Shown: positions 7,797 to 16,639 of the stretch, in pieces
Layout: each line of letters opens with the position of its first letter
Numbering within the stretch: the first letter of the stretch is position 1
Assembly (NCBI RefSeq): GCF_027105095.1
Contig: NZ_CP114278.1
Location: forward strand, 1,364,001-1,428,000
Source: Brevundimonas vesicularis
Lineage (GTDB): Bacteria > Pseudomonadota > Alphaproteobacteria > Caulobacterales > Caulobacteraceae
Length of the DNA stretch: 64,000 nt
Direction: 5' to 3'
Translations under genes and position numbers: made by a program
The notes under the pieces: model-generated
Told to the model about the DNA's origin: nothing
What the model saw: the letters and a program-made list of their open reading frames with translations, nothing else
Databases searched by the model: none

Positions 7797-8747
7797 TCAC
7801 GCCTTTCGCCCTCTGCTGAAATAGGCGTAAAACTGTTCAAGCGCGGCGGTTCCCTCCGCCAGCCGTTCGTTGTCATCATCCGTTCGGGCGCAAATTCCGG
7901 CGATGAGGGCGCCCAGGCCGGCCGTCTCCGGCCGATTGAAGCGGCTGTCAGCGATGTCGAGGTCGTGAATGATTTCGCCGATCGCGACCAGCGCGGTATC
8001 ATTGTCGAGTTGTGTCCGCACGAGCAGCGTCTCGAAGGTGCAGCGCTCGCCTTCGTGGGTGAACTCGGCATTCGCCATGTCAAACCTGAGTTCGTCCGCG
8101 GCAGGCTCGTAGCCTTGGCCGTCGACGAACTTGAAAGTCGCTTCGGGGTCGATGAAGCGCTGGATCAGCCAGGCCGACGCGATACGATCGACATGGATGC
8201 CGCGCCGGGTGATCCAGACCCGCTGTCTCAGGTCGGCGGTCGCGATCACCGCCTGACACGTCGAACTGACGTCAGGGTGCCGCGTCGAGCGCGTCACCAG
8301 GTCTGCGAGCGCCGCTTCGGCAGCTTGCCGGCCGTGGGTGCCGAAATAGTCGATGGCCGCGATTTCGGCCAGACGCGCGCGCAGGCGAACAATCTCGCGG
8401 GCGACCTGCCCGTCGTCGATCGTGCGCGCCTCGCGGGCGAGGTCCTCGTAATCGGAATCGCGAACCGCATCGAACAGGGCTCGCACGTCCGCGTCTCCCA
8501 AGCCACCGACCAGCGCAGCCTCCAAAATGATGGCCTCACCCCCGCCCTCGGTGATCTCGCGCAGCAGGTCGTCGAACAGAGCTGCCGTGTCGTCGCGAAG
8601 CGGTAGCGCGTGAACGGCGTTCTTCAGCGGAGTCGCCCCGATCGCCTGCAGCCGCCGCCAGACTTTGACGCGCAGATAGGCGGGCTTGGCGGGCAGTTGG
8701 TGGATCAACAGCAGCCAAGGGGCGCGCGAGCCGGGGAACGAAATCAT
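7797..8747 (-). CDS. chrB: chromate resistance regulator ChrB
   Basis: A 316-residue protein. The N-terminal part (residues about 5-90, WLLLIHQLPAKPAYLRVKVWRRL) is the ChrB N-terminal region. The C-terminal ChrB domain (about 165-310) shows RGIHVDRIASAWLIQRFIDP and the following CTFE and HDLDI segments. ChrB is the chromate-sensing regulator of chrA efflux operons. Here the usual chrA transporter is absent and a Rap1a-like gene follows instead, so chromate efflux is not encoded in this window. The ATG at 8747 is chosen over a TTG two codons upstream. A perfect dyad sits just upstream. Confidence 0.88.
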   Translation of the reverse strand: MISFPGSRAPWLLLIHQLPAKPAYLRVKVWRRLQAIGATPLKNAVHALPLRDDTAALFDDLLREITEGGGEAIILEAALVGGLGDADVRALFDAVRDSDYEDLAREARTIDDGQVAREIVRLRARLAEIAAIDYFGTHGRQAAEAALADLVTRSTRHPDVSSTCQAVIATADLRQRVWITRRGIHVDRIASAWLIQRFIDPEATFKFVDGQGYEPAADELRFDMANAEFTHEGERCTFETLLVRTQLDNDTALVAIGEIIHDLDIADSRFNRPETAGLGALIAGICARTDDDNERLAEGTAALEQFYAYFSRGRKA

Positions 8748-8755
8748 ATACAAGG

Positions 8756-8784
8756 TGTATCATTCAATGACCACAAATGATACA
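8756..8784. promoter_or_regulatory. operator-like dyad upstream of chrB
   Basis: TGTATCATT (8756-8764) and AATGATACA (8776-8784) form a perfect 9-bp inverted repeat spaced by 11 bp, beginning 9 bp upstream of the chrB ATG. It also lies upstream of the truncated divergent ORF at 8816. The location suggests autoregulation by ChrB or a local repressor. Confidence 0.55.
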
Positions 8785-8815
8785 GGTGAACGAGCTAGCG
8801 AGTTGAGGAGGTGGT

Positions 8816-8896
8816 ATGACCTGGGTCGCCTGCGATTGGTCACCTGAAACTGGAAGTTGGTCTGGTCGGAACGAGGTCCCTGGCGCGACTCCGGGC
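8816..8896 (+). pseudogene. 5' end of an unknown gene, cut by IS6
   Basis: The ATG at 8816 follows a strong GAGGAGG ribosome-binding site and is divergent from chrB across the dyad. Only 27 codons (MTWVACDWSPETGSW and following) remain before the IS6 inverted repeat begins at 8897. I do not recognise it. The rest of the gene is not found on the far side of either IS6 copy. Confidence 0.4.
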
Positions 8897-9788
8897 GGCT
8901 CTGTTGCAAACTGATCCGATTTTCGGTGATCTGTCTTGCCGAGAGTGAGGGTGGCGCGATGTCAGGGTTCAAAGGGCGGCATTTTGAGGGTGAGATCGTG
9001 CTTTGGGCGGTGCGATGGTACTGCCGGTATGGCATCAGCTACCGGGATCTTGAGCAGATGATGGGCGAACGTGGCGTGAATGTTGACCATTCCACGATCT
9101 ACCGCTGGGTTCAGAGATACGCCCCGGAGATCGAGAAGCGGCTGCGCTGGCAATGGCGCCGCCCTGCCTCGACGAGTTGGCGGGTCGATGAGACCTATAT
9201 CAAGGTTCGTGGTGCCTGGACGTATCTGTATCGCGCGGTCGACAAGGACGGGAACACGATCGATTTTTATCTCTCGCCAACGCGGAATACGAAGGCTGCG
9301 AAGCGTTTCCTGGGCAAGGCGCTGGGCGGGTTGAAGGACTGGGAGAAACCCGAGATCATCAATACCGATAAGGCGCCGACCTACACCGCCGCCATTGCTG
9401 AACTGAAAGCGGAAGGCAAATGTCCCAAGGATACCCAGCATCGCCAGGTGAAGTATCTGAACAACGTCGTTGAGGCTGACCATGGCAAGCTGAAGCAGCT
9501 GATCCGGCCGGTGCGGGGTTTCAAGACACTGAAGACGGCGTATGCGACGATCAAAGGCTTCGAGGTGATGCGGGCCCTGCGCAAGGGACAGGCAGCTGCC
9601 TTCAATCTCACCCGCGACATTTGCGGCGAGGCGCGGCTGGTCGAGCGTGCCTTCGGCCTCGGCGCTTGCGCCCTCACCGAAGCCATTCAACTCATCGGCA
9701 AACGGATGGAACTTGAAGCAGCCTAATGGGCACCGCTCGAACAGCCATGAGACGAACTGCGCCCGTCATCACAGTTTGCAACAGAGCC
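8897..9788 (+). mobile_element. IS6-family insertion sequence, copy 1
   Basis: An 892-bp element bounded by perfect 14-bp inverted repeats GGCTCTGTTGCAAA (8897-8910) and its complement (9775-9788). It encodes one transposase. It is identical in length, orientation and, as far as I can read, sequence to the copy at 46708-47599. No 8-bp direct repeat flanks it. Confidence 0.95.
8959..9726 (+). CDS. IS6-family transposase
   Basis: A 255-residue DDE transposase of the IS6 (IS26/IS6100-like) family. It has an N-terminal zinc-finger/HTH region (VRWYCRYGISYRDLEQMM, then DHSTIYRWVQRYAPE) and the catalytic signatures WRVDETYIKVRG (D), IINTDKAPTY (D) and VEADHGKLKQLI (E). It ends with the typical KGFEVMRALRKGQ region. 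Full length with no frameshift. IS6 elements move by replicative or targeted-conservative cointegration. The ATG at 8959 lies 62 bp inside the left repeat. Confidence 0.95.
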   Translation: MSGFKGRHFEGEIVLWAVRWYCRYGISYRDLEQMMGERGVNVDHSTIYRWVQRYAPEIEKRLRWQWRRPASTSWRVDETYIKVRGAWTYLYRAVDKDGNTIDFYLSPTRNTKAAKRFLGKALGGLKDWEKPEIINTDKAPTYTAAIAELKAEGKCPKDTQHRQVKYLNNVVEADHGKLKQLIRPVRGFKTLKTAYATIKGFEVMRALRKGQAAAFNLTRDICGEARLVERAFGLGACALTEAIQLIGKRMELEAA

Positions 9789-9913
9789 ACCGTAAGCATA
9801 TCGCGCCTTGTTCCTTATATGTTCCGTTTAGGGGTTGCGTGATGGCCACGCCTGTGGCTTTGATGTGGTCGCACCACTCCGGTGCAAGATGGTGCAAACT
9901 GAGGAGCGGGGCG

Positions 9914-10105
9914 ATGGCTGGCGACAGGACCGATGGTGTTCAGCAGCTGGATACCAAGCGACTCTCGATCAGCGTGCCCCATAGTCTCCATCAAGAGCTA
10001 GAAGCACAAGCCGCTCGCAACAACGTGTCATTGGCATGGGTCGTGCGTAAGGCGCTGTCCGAGTACCTGGATCGCGATATTCCTCTGCTCCGGACTGGAA
10101 ACTAG
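9914..10105 (+). CDS. ribbon-helix-helix protein ahead of the RM locus
   Basis: A 63-residue protein. KRLSISVPHSLHQELEAQA forms the strand and first helix, NNVSLAWVVRKALSEYLDR the second helix, a standard CopG/Arc RHH fold. GAGGAG upstream supports the ATG at 9914. It ends 4 bp before the methyltransferase start, so the two are likely coupled. The inferred role is a controller-like repressor of the restriction-modification genes. An orphan antitoxin is the alternative. Confidence 0.65.
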   Translation: MAGDRTDGVQQLDTKRLSISVPHSLHQELEAQAARNNVSLAWVVRKALSEYLDRDIPLLRTGN

Positions 10106-10109
10106 GTTC

Positions 10110-11009
10110 GTGGGCCTTCGACGGAATACATTGCATGAAGGCGATTGCCTAAAGTTGCTTTCTAAAATCGACAGTTCGTCTGTGGATATGGTTCTGTGCG
10201 ACCTTCCTTATGGAACAACACAAAACAAGTGGGATAGTTTGATTCCACTCGATGAGTTGTGGGCGCATTATGAGCGTATTGTTAAGCCAAACGGCGTCAT
10301 TGTTCTTAGCTCGCAAGGACTGTTTACCGCTCGGCTCATGCTTAGCAAAGAGAAGTGGTTCAAGTATAAGTTTGTCTGGATTAAGAGTAAACCAACAAAC
10401 TTTTTGAACGCTCGTAAACAGCCTTTGCGTCAACACGAAGACATTTGCGTTTTTTATAAACAACAGCCGGATTATCGGCCGGTAATGTGGTATTCCGATC
10501 CTTACGATAAAGGCACGCGGAAAGCCCAGTATACGGGAAGCTACGGAGACTTTCGTCCTGTCCAGGTCAAGAGTGATGGTGCTCGCTTTCCTACGGATTC
10601 TTTATATTGCAAAACCGCGGAAAGTGAGTCCGGCGGTGTTGTATGGCATCCCACTCAAAAGCCCGTTGCTCTTGGGCGCTACCTCATTCGAATGTTCACA
10701 GCACCCGGCGATTTAGTTCTCGACAATGCGTTTGGAAGTGGCAGTTTCCTAGTTTCTGCCTTCCTTGAAGGTCGGGATTACATTGGTATCGAAAAGAACG
10801 AGCACGTTCACAAGTTCAAGAGTGCGCCCATCGATTACATAGAGGTTGCTACGATGCGCTTGGCTGAGGCAAAAAGGATGATGATAGAAAAGTCTCTTCC
10901 TTCGATGAAGGATATCGAGCCTGCTAGCCGTACAATTCCTGCGAAGCGACGTGGTCTTATTGACGTTGATGACATTATCGGCCCGGCACTGCTGGGCACG
11001 TTCCGTTAA
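10110..11009 (+). CDS. site-specific DNA methyltransferase (beta class)
   Basis: A 299-residue protein from a GTG start. The catalytic motif IV, DLPYGTTQNKW (residues 31-41), precedes the SAM-binding motif I (LVLDNAFGSGSF, near residue 210), the permuted order of beta-class N6-adenine or N4-cytosine methylases. The gene is visibly richer in A and T than its neighbours, a sign of separate acquisition. It overlaps the downstream type IIG-like gene by 1 bp. It probably protects, with the fusion enzyme, the second strand of an asymmetric site. The site cannot be read from sequence. Confidence 0.85.
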   Translation: MGLRRNTLHEGDCLKLLSKIDSSSVDMVLCDLPYGTTQNKWDSLIPLDELWAHYERIVKPNGVIVLSSQGLFTARLMLSKEKWFKYKFVWIKSKPTNFLNARKQPLRQHEDICVFYKQQPDYRPVMWYSDPYDKGTRKAQYTGSYGDFRPVQVKSDGARFPTDSLYCKTAESESGGVVWHPTQKPVALGRYLIRMFTAPGDLVLDNAFGSGSFLVSAFLEGRDYIGIEKNEHVHKFKSAPIDYIEVATMRLAEAKRMMIEKSLPSMKDIEPASRTIPAKRRGLIDVDDIIGPALLGTFR

Positions 11010-13738
11010 TGGCAATTGCGGTCTATAACGAACGGTCGTGGGCTATCGATCTAATCGGATATCTGAAGGGCATTGCTCATAACGAAAATCGGGCCGTCCG
11101 TGATGTAAGCGGCGAACAGACAATTACCGACTTATCGGGGAGCCTTTTCCCTGACGTTTTGCTGTTTGGTGATCGTGATACAGCTCGCATCCTTCAAGGG
11201 TGGGAGCTGAAGCTCCCCGACACTGACATAGCCGATCAAGAGTTCTTTGATAACGCTGAGTTGAAGGCCCGTATGCTGGGTCTTGATAGTTTTGTGCTTT
11301 GGAACGTGCGCTACGCACGCCTCTACGCGCTTGACCGCGATGCAGACGAGTTCGTTCTGCACACCGAGTGGACTGACCTCCGCGATATTACGACCCGCTC
11401 GGCCGTGCGTGCTGCCCGCGTGCGTTGGGAAGCGCTTGGCGCTGAAATCCTACAAACGATGAACGCACTGTTCGCAGACGGCAGCCTTGAAGGTCGCCAG
11501 TTCGTCGATGCGTACCGAAGCGGGGGACCCTCAAACCTGATCCTGGCCAACGAGGGGCTGGTAGCCGAGGCGCTGGAAGCTGCGACCAAGAAGGATGGCA
11601 CGTTTCGAGCCGAGGTCACGCTGTGGTGGGATCGGCACCAGAATGAGTATGATGGTAGCAACCGCTTTGCCGCTCTCGCACGCGCCAACCTGATGAACTG
11701 GACTGGCAAGTTCCTGTTCGCTCATGTGCTACGCGAACGCGACGACCGTGCCGGCCCCGTCGCGACTATCTCTACCGAAATGTCCCCCAGTGATGCACTT
11801 GGTGTCTTTCAAGGCATCTCCAACCAGTGCAACTTTTGGACTGTTTTCTGCGATGCATTGGGCCTCAGCGTTCTGCCTTCACAATCGTGGGAGCAGCTTT
11901 GCCAGTTCAACCGGCTACTGTCGGATTTGCGGCTTGGCTCGGTCGATCAAACACAGATTTCTACGATTTTGGAAGCAGCCGCTTCTGTCGGAGATCGCAA
12001 GCTGCGCGGGCAGTACACGACACCCGCGCCGCTCGCGAAGCTGGTGGTACGGCTAGGAATTAACGATCTGGCCGATCGCGTACTGGACCCGTGTTGCGGC
12101 AGCGGCACCATCATCCGAGCGGCGCTCGACGCGAAGCTCGCGGGTGGCCTCTCTGGAGCTGAGGCTGCAAGCCAGATTTGCGCCTCGGACATCGACCGCC
12201 AAGCCGTCCAGCTCGCGACATTCTCGCTCTCCACGCCGACGTTGGCGCGTCAGCCCCTACGGGTGTTCGCGCTCGATGCGTTCACGCTTCAGCCGGCGCT
12301 GAGGATCGAATTTCGCGACCCGAACGATGGAAGCCTAATCAAGGAAACGGTTGGAACCTTCGCCTGCATTGCAAGCAATCTCCCGTTCGTCGCTCAGGAC
12401 GGCAGGCGCGCCTATGGTGACGCGACGGCGTCGGTAAACGCCCTGCTCGAACAGGATGGTGAGGGCTTGCCTGGTCGATCGGACGTGTCGGCCTACCTCC
12501 CGTTCGTGTTCTACGATCTACTAAAAGAGCGGGGACGCGTCGTCATCATCATCCCGAACGCATGGCTGGGCACGGCTTGGGGACAGGCCTTTTATGACCG
12601 GCTGGTTGCCTTCTACCATCTTCGCGCGGTCATCACCTCCGGTTCCGGTCGCTGGTTCTCCAACAGCGATGTGGTGACGAACGTCTTGGTGCTGGAAAAG
12701 CGAGCCGCCAACGATGAGAGCCTGTCGGATACGAAATTCGTTATCCTGAAGCAGCCCGTCGATCTGCTGGCCGACGATGCACATGTTGACAGCGTTGCCG
12801 CTCAGATTGAAATCGGCAGTGCTCAAGAGGACGTAATGACCATCAGGTCGGTAAGCCACGGTCAGCTCATCAAGGCCCGGCCGTACGGTTTAGCGGGTTC
12901 CGCTCAATTCGTAGATGTAGATTGGCTCCTGGACTGCCCCCTAGTGCCAGTGCGAAGCCTGTTCACTATCCGCCGGGGTGAGAGACGAGGCTGGGATAAG
13001 CTGTTCTACCCCGCCAAAGGACATGGAATCGAGGCGGATTACATCGCGTCCGTCTTGAAGTCCTCAACTAAGATCGAGACTTACGAGGCCAAGGCCGATG
13101 GCGAGGCATTCTGCTGCGGCGCCTCCGAAAGTCAGCTAAAAAAGCTTGGTCACACAGGGGCAATAGACTGGATCAAGCGCTTCAAGACCGTGCGAAACGG
13201 AACAGGTGATCCGCTGCCCGATGTTTTGGCGAAGGCGGGGCATCACTGGTATGAGATGCGCGCTGACCGCGTTGCCGAGCTTGTGATCCCACTCGCTTAT
13301 GGCAAACGCCTCTACGTGGGCCGTGTAAATCCAGCTGCGTTCGTCAATCAGCGGCTCATGGGTCTGAACGCCCATGCCGGCGTCAACATCGACCTGGCTC
13401 ACGCGCTCCTAAACTGCACAGTTGGGCTGCTTATGATCGAGGGCATAGGCTTTGGCCGTGGTCTGGGTGCTCTCGATCTGAATAAAGACAGGATCGAGGC
13501 CAGTCTTCATATGCTTGATCCAGACGAGCTTAACAAGAACCAGCGCAACGAGATCATTTCGGCTTTCAAGGCCATGAAAAAACGCAAGGTTCTAGAGGTT
13601 TCTGATGAGCTAGAACAAGCCGATCGGCAGAGTCTTGACGATCTCATCATTGAACATTTTGCTTTGCCTGCAAATCGCGAGCAAATCTATGATGCTCTGC
13701 GCGCCTTGGTCGAGGTCCGCCACGCCGTCGAGGTATAA
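11009..13738 (+). CDS. type IIG-like restriction-methylation fusion enzyme
   Basis: A 909-residue protein. The N-terminal nuclease has a PD-(D/E)XK pattern (PD at residues 48-49, E66 and K68 in ILQGWELK). A helical linker leads to the gamma-class methyltransferase with motif I DPCCGSG (about residue 360) and motif IV as SNLPF (about 455) in place of the usual NPPY/F. A C-terminal target-recognition-like region follows, from about residue 640 (VPVRSLFTIRRGERRGWDKLFYP). The stop is 4 bp from the IS5 insertion, so the gene is intact. Whether the unusual motif IV methylates is uncertain. Confidence 0.8.
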   Translation: MAIAVYNERSWAIDLIGYLKGIAHNENRAVRDVSGEQTITDLSGSLFPDVLLFGDRDTARILQGWELKLPDTDIADQEFFDNAELKARMLGLDSFVLWNVRYARLYALDRDADEFVLHTEWTDLRDITTRSAVRAARVRWEALGAEILQTMNALFADGSLEGRQFVDAYRSGGPSNLILANEGLVAEALEAATKKDGTFRAEVTLWWDRHQNEYDGSNRFAALARANLMNWTGKFLFAHVLRERDDRAGPVATISTEMSPSDALGVFQGISNQCNFWTVFCDALGLSVLPSQSWEQLCQFNRLLSDLRLGSVDQTQISTILEAAASVGDRKLRGQYTTPAPLAKLVVRLGINDLADRVLDPCCGSGTIIRAALDAKLAGGLSGAEAASQICASDIDRQAVQLATFSLSTPTLARQPLRVFALDAFTLQPALRIEFRDPNDGSLIKETVGTFACIASNLPFVAQDGRRAYGDATASVNALLEQDGEGLPGRSDVSAYLPFVFYDLLKERGRVVIIIPNAWLGTAWGQAFYDRLVAFYHLRAVITSGSGRWFSNSDVVTNVLVLEKRAANDESLSDTKFVILKQPVDLLADDAHVDSVAAQIEIGSAQEDVMTIRSVSHGQLIKARPYGLAGSAQFVDVDWLLDCPLVPVRSLFTIRRGERRGWDKLFYPAKGHGIEADYIASVLKSSTKIETYEAKADGEAFCCGASESQLKKLGHTGAIDWIKRFKTVRNGTGDPLPDVLAKAGHHWYEMRADRVAELVIPLAYGKRLYVGRVNPAAFVNQRLMGLNAHAGVNIDLAHALLNCTVGLLMIEGIGFGRGLGALDLNKDRIEASLHMLDPDELNKNQRNEIISAFKAMKKRKVLEVSDELEQADRQSLDDLIIEHFALPANREQIYDALRALVEVRHAVEV

Positions 13739-13822
13739 CTTAGAGTGCGTTTGAGAAGGATTCCCAAGGCGGCTTTGGTGTGATTCATAGGGTGTCGGAC
13801 CAACGACGCGAGCCGACGCCCG

Positions 13823-14607
13823 ATGCCGAAGAGGAAGCCGCCTGCGAGGCGGCGCTACGAGACCGATCTGACCGACGTACAGTGGGAGGTGATCGCGCCG
13901 ATGATCCCGGATGCACGAGCCGGCGGACGACCGCGCAAGGCGACATCGCGAGAGCTGGTTGACGCCATCCTCTACTTCTTGCGAGCGGGCGTCGCATGGA
14001 GGCTGCTCCCGCATGACCTGCCGCCTTGGCAGACGGTCTACTACTATCTGCGCCGCTGGCAGGCAGAAGGCGTGTGGCAGCATATCCATCATGCGCTCGT
14101 ACTGGCTGACCGCGAACGGTGTGGCCGCGAGGCGTCGCCATCGGCTGCGATCCTCGACAGCCAGTCGGTCCGCACCGCCGATCAAAAGGGGGCGATAAAG
14201 GCTATGATGCCGGAAAGAAGATCACCGGGCGCAAGCGCCACATTCTGACCGACACTGATGGCCGGCTCCTCACGGTCCGCGTCCATGCCGCCGACGTGCA
14301 GGATCGCGATGGAGGCAAGCTACCGCTCAGGGGTTCTCGCCAGCGCTATCCTTTTGTCACCCGCGTCTTCGCTGACGGCGGCTACGCGGGCCGTCTCGTG
14401 CACTGGGCCGCCGACAAGACCCACATCACCCTTCAGATCATACGCCGTGGTGCCCACGCCAAGGGCTTCGAGGTTCTACCAAGGCGCTGGGTTGTCGAAC
14501 GGACCTTCGCCTGGATCTTCAAAAACCGCCGCCTCGTTCGCGACTACGAGCAGCTGACCGCCGTGGCTGAAACCCTCATCACCATAGCTGCGGCTGCTAC
14601 CCTGTGA
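13823..14607 (+). CDS. IS5-family transposase, two frames joined by -1 frameshift
   Basis: The first frame encodes an N-terminal IS5-type domain (DVQWEVIAPMIPDARAGGRP, then ILDSQSVRTADQKG). The second encodes the DDE core (GYDAGKKITGRKRH, VFADGGYAG, WVVERTFAWI). The frames overlap at an A-AAA-GGG slippery stretch near 14187, a -1 programmed-frameshift arrangement typical of IS427-group elements. The nested IS3 element entered in the last codons. Its first bases supply a TGA, so only the final LLRRWT residues are lost and the enzyme might still be made. Confidence 0.8.
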
Positions 14608-14622
14608 CGTGACCCCCGTTTC

Positions 14623-15552
14623 TCATCCAGCCATAACGAGAGTCCTTTGCTGATCTGAACTGGGGTTGGTGGGGTTGGCAAGAGGCCGGTCAGCGCAGCC
14701 TTCAACCAGCGCAGCGGACCGGCCGATCTGTCCGTTGAGCGCATCTGCGTAAGCCTGCGGCGTCAGCCATCCCAGCTTCGAGTGCGGCCGGGTTTCGTTG
14801 TAGTCGCGCCGCCAGGTTTCGAGCACGGCACGGGCGTGCGGCAGGGACCGGAACAGCGTCTCGTTCAGCAGTTCGTCGCGCAGGCGGCCATTGAAGCTCT
14901 CGTTGAAGCCGTTCTGCTGGGGCTTGCCCGGCGCGATGTAATGCCAGCCCACGCCGGTGCCGTCGGCCCAGGCCAGGATGGCGTTGGACGTATATTCCGT
15001 GCCGTTGTCGCTGATGATCGTCTCGGGGCGCCCGCGTCGCAGGATGATGGCGTCCAGTTCGCGCGCCACCCGCCGGCCCGACAGCGAGGTGTCGGCGACG
15101 AGTCCGAGGCACTCACGTGTGCAGTTGTCGATCACCGTCAGGATGCGGAAGCGCCGCCCGTCGGTCATCTGATCGGACACGAAGTCCAGCGACCAGCGCT
15201 GGTTCGCGACCAGAGGAATCTCCAGCGGCCGCCTTGTGCCCATCGCGCGTTTGCGCCCGCCGCGCCGACGCACCGTCAGCTTTTCCTCGCGGTAGATCCG
15301 CTGGACCCGCTTCTTGTTGACCGCATGGCCCTCGCGCCGGAGCATCACGTGCAGACGACGATAGCCGAACCGCCGACGCTCCTGGGCCAGGGCCTTCAGC
15401 CGATCGCGCAGGGTGCCATCGTCCGGTCGTGTCGCCTGATAGCGCACGCTCGTCCGATCAATGCCCAGCACCCGGCAGGCCCGCCGTTCGCTCATCTCGT
15501 AGGCCGACTGCAGGTGCGCCGCCGCCTCTCGATGCGCAGCGGGCGTCACCAC
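14623..15552 (-). CDS. IS3-family OrfB (rve integrase core)
   Basis: About 309 residues read from the frameshift point. It has the HTH_21 segment (YGYRRLH-type, here [17 protein letters not shown]) and the rve DDE core: WSLDFVSDQ (D), [12 protein letters not shown] (D), and [19 protein letters not shown] (E). The upstream in-frame codons to 15732 are antisense shadow of orfA. It is expressed as a transframe OrfAB. No disabling mutation seen. Confidence 0.92.
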   Translation of the reverse strand: MVTPAAHREAAAHLQSAYEMSERRACRVLGIDRTSVRYQATRPDDGTLRDRLKALAQERRRFGYRRLHVMLRREGHAVNKKRVQRIYREEKLTVRRRGGRKRAMGTRRPLEIPLVANQRWSLDFVSDQMTDGRRFRILTVIDNCTRECLGLVADTSLSGRRVARELDAIILRRGRPETIISDNGTEYTSNAILAWADGTGVGWHYIAPGKPQQNGFNESFNGRLRDELLNETLFRSLPHARAVLETWRRDYNETRPHSKLGWLTPQAYADALNGQIGRSAALVEGCADRPLANPTNPSSDQQRTLVMAG

Positions 15553-15812
15553 TTTTTTCCCAGCAGATCCTTCAGCGCGACGTTGTCCAGCATCGAGTCC
15601 GCCAGCATCCGTTTCAGCTTGGCGTTCTCGTCTTCCAGCGCTTTCAGACGACGGGCCTCCGACACGTCCATGCCGCCATACTTGGCCTTCCACTTGTAGA
15701 AGGTCGGCGAGCTCAGCCCGTGCTTCCTGCACAGGTCCGCCACCGGGACACCGGCCTCCTGCTCGCGCAAGATTCCGATGATCTGCTCTTCCGTGAACCG
15801 TGATCGCTTCAT
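15546..15812 (-). CDS. IS3-family OrfA
   Basis: An 88-residue HTH and leucine-zipper protein. [29 protein letters not shown] contains the helix-turn-helix, followed by [33 protein letters not shown] with heptad leucines. It ends in LKDLLGKKW at an A6G slippery run (15558-15552) where ribosomes can shift -1 to make the OrfAB transposase. The start has a purine-rich leader (AAAGGACGGACAG). Confidence 0.92.
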   Translation of the reverse strand: MKRSRFTEEQIIGILREQEAGVPVADLCRKHGLSSPTFYKWKAKYGGMDVSEARRLKALEDENAKLKRMLADSMLDNVALKDLLGKKW

Positions 15813-15964
15813 TCTGTCCGTCCTTTCGAGGGGCGGACTCTAGCTATTCCTGGAGGAGTTTCAGGGGGTCACGTCACCTGCTACGCCGCTGGACGTGATC
15901 TCGGGACCTTCTCAAACGCGCTCTTACGCTGCTATAAAATCGGGTAAAATGGTAGGATTTCATA

Positions 15965-16375
15965 ATGCCAAGCTGGTGGAAGAGCCTTTCTAAAACCGAC
16001 GCTCAGCAGCAGACGACTGGAGGGATAGTTCCTTATTTAAGGCTAACTTCTAGTAATCTGAAAACCGGTCATTTCCAGACATGGTTTCGTCAGAGCTTTT
16101 TTAGTATCTGCTCATGGCATCCCGGGCACTTCAACAACAAGCCTGTTGAAGAGGCGGACGTTGCATTCCATGTGACTGTGCAGGGTCATGTGGTAGGAAA
16201 CGTCATTTTTACCGTGACTCATGATAGTTCTCGGCAATACAATAACAATGCACCTAATACATGGCTCCACTGGCCTCCAAAGATGGCGGCAATCCTACAG
16301 GGAACGAGTTATGCGGGACGCCGGATAGTCCTCTCGCGTGATAGTGCGAACACATTTCATCTCGAAATTCAGTAA
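15965..16375 (+). CDS. small protein downstream of the RM genes, unknown
   Basis: A 136-residue soluble protein rich in aromatic residues and Asn/His. Its beta-rich C-terminal half (EEADVAFHVTVQGHVVGNVI, NTWLHWPPKMAAIL, GRRIVLSRDS) reminds me of the C-terminal effector-binding part of some PLD-type restriction enzymes, but I cannot confirm this. Without the IS5 insertion it would start about 45 bp after the type IIG gene, so it was probably the last gene of that operon. The lower GC content matches the methyltransferase gene. Confidence 0.45.
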   Translation: MPSWWKSLSKTDAQQQTTGGIVPYLRLTSSNLKTGHFQTWFRQSFFSICSWHPGHFNNKPVEEADVAFHVTVQGHVVGNVIFTVTHDSSRQYNNNAPNTWLHWPPKMAAILQGTSYAGRRIVLSRDSANTFHLEIQ

Positions 16376-16598
16376 GAAAACAAGCGATCCCCACATCGAT
16401 AGGGCAAGTGAGCGAGCCGCCATCTTCTCTGGCCATCGCCAGCCTGCCGGCACGCCACGCGCGATGGCACCGGCAAGCATAACCGCCTACGTTGTGACGC
16501 AGGTCTATGACACTCGCTAACCTCGGGAACGCTAGGGCAGAGCGGTGGTGTCAAAACTGACCGGTTATGACACTCGCCAAAACCACGGCTCATAAGGA
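16376..16598. other. gap with no supported gene
   Basis: No convincing ORF. The stretch contains a short imperfect direct repeat, TATGACACTCGCTAA (near 16506) and TATGACACTCGCCAA (near 16566), about 60 bp apart. Nothing else was noticed. Confidence 0.4.
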
Positions 16599-16629
16599 AG
16601 CCCGCGCACCGCTTGACGGTACGCGGGCT
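16599..16629 (-). terminator. terminator of the ADH gene
   Basis: AGCCCGCG (16599-16606) pairs with CGCGGGCT (16622-16629) and an inner ACCG/CGGT extends the stem. On the minus strand it starts 11 nt after the ADH stop codon and is followed by CTTCCTT. An intrinsic terminator for the leftward gene. Confidence 0.65.
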
Positions 16630-16639
16630 CTAAGTCATT

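Larger units (their letters stand above)
14605..15876 (-). mobile_element. IS3-family element (IS407-group-like) nested in IS5
   Basis: A 1272-bp element with ends TGACGTGACCCCC (14605) and the complementary GGGGGTCACGTCA (to 15876). It is flanked by a 4-bp direct repeat CCTG (14601-14604 and 15877-15880). It carries orfA and orfB in the usual -1 relation. The intact ends and target duplication indicate a recent, simple insertion into the IS5 transposase gene. Confidence 0.92.
13743..15923 (+). mobile_element. IS5-family element interrupted by an IS3-family element
   Basis: The terminal inverted repeats GAGTGCGTTTGAGAAGG and its near-perfect complement (one mismatch) lie at 13743-13759 and 15907-15923. 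Both flanks carry the trinucleotide TTA (13740-13742 and 15924-15926), a clean target duplication. Without the nested IS3 element and its duplication the IS5 element is about 905 bp. It inserted 4 bp after the type IIG stop codon. Confidence 0.88.
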
